This document shows, piece after piece, positions 4,724 to 5,767 of a stretch of DNA of 5,767 bases; position 1 is the first letter of the stretch; every line of letters begins with the position of its first letter. Under the pieces are notes generated by a model. The model was not told the origin of the DNA, ran no database searches, and was given only the letters and a program-made list of their open reading frames with translations. A program made the position numbers and the translations under genes. The stretch spans positions 1 through 5,767 of the forward strand of contig CAJGCU010000120.1 of NCBI GenBank assembly GCA_904501945.1. The letters are read 5' to 3'. The stretch comes from an uncultured Bacteroidaceae bacterium. Lineage in GTDB: Bacteria > Bacteroidota > Bacteroidia > Bacteroidales > Bacteroidaceae.

Positions 4724-5767
4724 TTACAACACTTTGTCTGTCCACTTGACGACTGGCACACCATTGTCGTCGAAGTTGATGGGAAGCCAAAGGTGCATGC
4801 TCTGCGAAAGGTGGCGTGAGTTCCAGATGTCGAGCATGAAGATGGGATAGTCTTTTACCCCTGTCAAGATATAGGTGCCCTGTGCTCCAAAGGTCTTGTT
4901 GGCTGGCATATTGCGATAGCCTGTGGCTGTACCTACGAAGGGAGAAGGAAGCTGTTTCCAAGGACCCCAGATGTTTTTCGATGTGAACATACGGGCTTCA
5001 TTAGGTGCCCAGCCTGTACATCCTGAGCAGATGAGCCAGTAGGTTCCGTCTTTCTTGAAGATACAGGGTGCCTCGTTCTGTCCGCCTGGCGCAATCATGT
5101 TGTACTTACCAGTGTAGTCGAGGTAGTCATCTTGCAGTTCGCATACAAGCAGCGTAAGGTTCTCTTGCGCAGAGGTGATGTGATATGCCTTTCCGTCGTC
5201 GTCAATGTATACAGTCATATCTCGGCTCATCTGTCCGCCAGCCATATCTCGCCAGAGGTACATGCCTTTATTCACTTCTGCACGCCATTCTGGTGTCCAC
5301 CAGTCCTTCCATTGGGAAGCATCGGTCTTCTTGGCTGCTTCGATTTCCTGCTCGCTCATGTCGAAAGGCCAGATATTAGCATTGATACGTGTGCTGCGTA
5401 TGAATTCGAATGGTCCTGTTGGCGAATCGCTGACTGCGAAACCTACACGTGCAGCCTCATAGCCACGACCTTTCAGCTCGAGGTGGAAGAGCATGACAAA
5501 CTTCTTTGTCTTCTTGTTATAGACCACCTTGGGGCGTTCCATGATGCATCCACGTTCAATGTCATGTCCTGGCTCTTCGCTGACAGGCAGCACGATGCCT
5601 TCATTCTTCCAGGTTTTCAAGTCTTTGGATGAATACACGCCTACACCAGACTCTGTGCTTCCTCCGTTGTAGGGACGGTTCTCGCCATACCAATAATAGG
5701 TTTTCTTGTACTTGATGATGTTTCCGCCATGAGCATTGATGTGCTTTCCATCTGTGTCCATCCACAG
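4724..5767 (-). CDS. Glycoside hydrolase family 43 protein, 5' end missing
   Basis: 347 residues are visible and the frame stays open to the window edge. The first in-window Met (5761) is internal: the two codons before it read Leu-Trp, completing the family-like WxDTDGxxINAHGG. The signal peptide and true start lie upstream. Numbered from that Met, visible marks are INAHGG (8-13), YYWYGE (22-27), ERPKV (75-79), SRDMTVYIDDDG (179-190), NEAP with Glu230 as likely catalytic acid, and GAQGTY with Gln294. The pattern suits a five-bladed propeller GH43 enzyme of the group that includes exo-beta-1,3-galactanases (subfamily 24) and relatives such as subfamily 34. The usual catalytic Asp base near the N-terminus is replaced by the AHGG segment. 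The substrate is probably a plant glycan such as arabinogalactan, but I cannot fix it. Residues 126-170 form a Trp-rich insertion (WKDWWTPEW). A terminator follows the gene, so it is not co-transcribed with the pilus genes. Confidence 0.85.
   Translation of the reverse strand: MWMDTDGKHINAHGGNIIKYKKTYYWYGENRPYNGGSTESGVGVYSSKDLKTWKNEGIVLPVSEEPGHDIERGCIMERPKVVYNKKTKKFVMLFHLELKGRGYEAARVGFAVSDSPTGPFEFIRSTRINANIWPFDMSEQEIEAAKKTDASQWKDWWTPEWRAEVNKGMYLWRDMAGGQMSRDMTVYIDDDGKAYHITSAQENLTLLVCELQDDYLDYTGKYNMIAPGGQNEAPCIFKKDGTYWLICSGCTGWAPNEARMFTSKNIWGPWKQLPSPFVGTATGYRNMPANKTFGAQGTYILTGVKDYPIFMLDIWNSRHLSQSMHLWLPINFDDNGVPVVKWTDKVL

Noticed and set aside
5132..5632. Plus-strand open frame (166 codons) opposite the GH43 gene
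   Set aside because: It is antisense to clear GH43 motifs and shows no domain or ribosome site.
5759..5761. First in-window Met as start of the GH43 gene
   Set aside because: The frame stays open to the window end, the preceding Leu-Trp fits the family pattern, and no signal peptide follows this Met.

Overview
The window looks like a chromosomal piece of a member of the Bacteroidota, most likely a Prevotella/Segatella or Bacteroides relative. The reasons are the fimbrillin-type lipoproteins, the DUF3575 and DUF5119 proteins, a TAnnTTTG-type promoter element and a GH43 enzyme of a kind common in gut Bacteroidales. Every gene I accept is on the minus strand, so the reading order runs from high to low coordinates. 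Family names come from recognising protein motifs by eye; no database search was possible.

Region 1 (5767 to 4724) is the 3' part of a glycoside hydrolase family 43 gene whose 5' end lies outside the window. It ends in a very strong intrinsic terminator at 4580-4645. In the minus-strand RNA this is a 25-bp stem (two G.U pairs) running into a U tract.

Region 2 (4579 to 4331) is an AT-rich control region. It holds a perfect 8-bp dyad with a 12-nt spacer, a direct repeat with a 10-bp period, a run of seven C (G on the coding strand), runs of T, and a good Bacteroidota -7 element at 4445-4452. A leader of about 110 nt follows.

Region 3 (4330 to 1) is a probable type V pilus (fimbrillin) operon of four genes. 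The first encodes an OmpA-like plus DUF3575 outer-membrane protein, and the second a DUF5119 lipoprotein that overlaps it by 4 bp. The third is a fimbrillin lipoprotein, probably the main pilin, and the fourth is a second fimbrillin-like lipoprotein running off the window at position 1. A 13-bp hairpin without a U tract sits between the third and fourth genes. It may protect the 3' end of the fimbrillin mRNA or partly reduce readthrough.

In the inferred scheme, the DUF3575 protein is embedded in the outer membrane and may contact peptidoglycan through its N-terminal domain. The lipoproteins are carried to the surface, where cleavage after an N-terminal Arg lets fimbrillins polymerise. The GH43 gene appears to be an independent unit. 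No clearly new system is visible. The points most worth a second look are the control region upstream of the pilus operon, the contrasting ways translation starts within the operon, and the low GC of the main fimbrillin gene compared with its partners.
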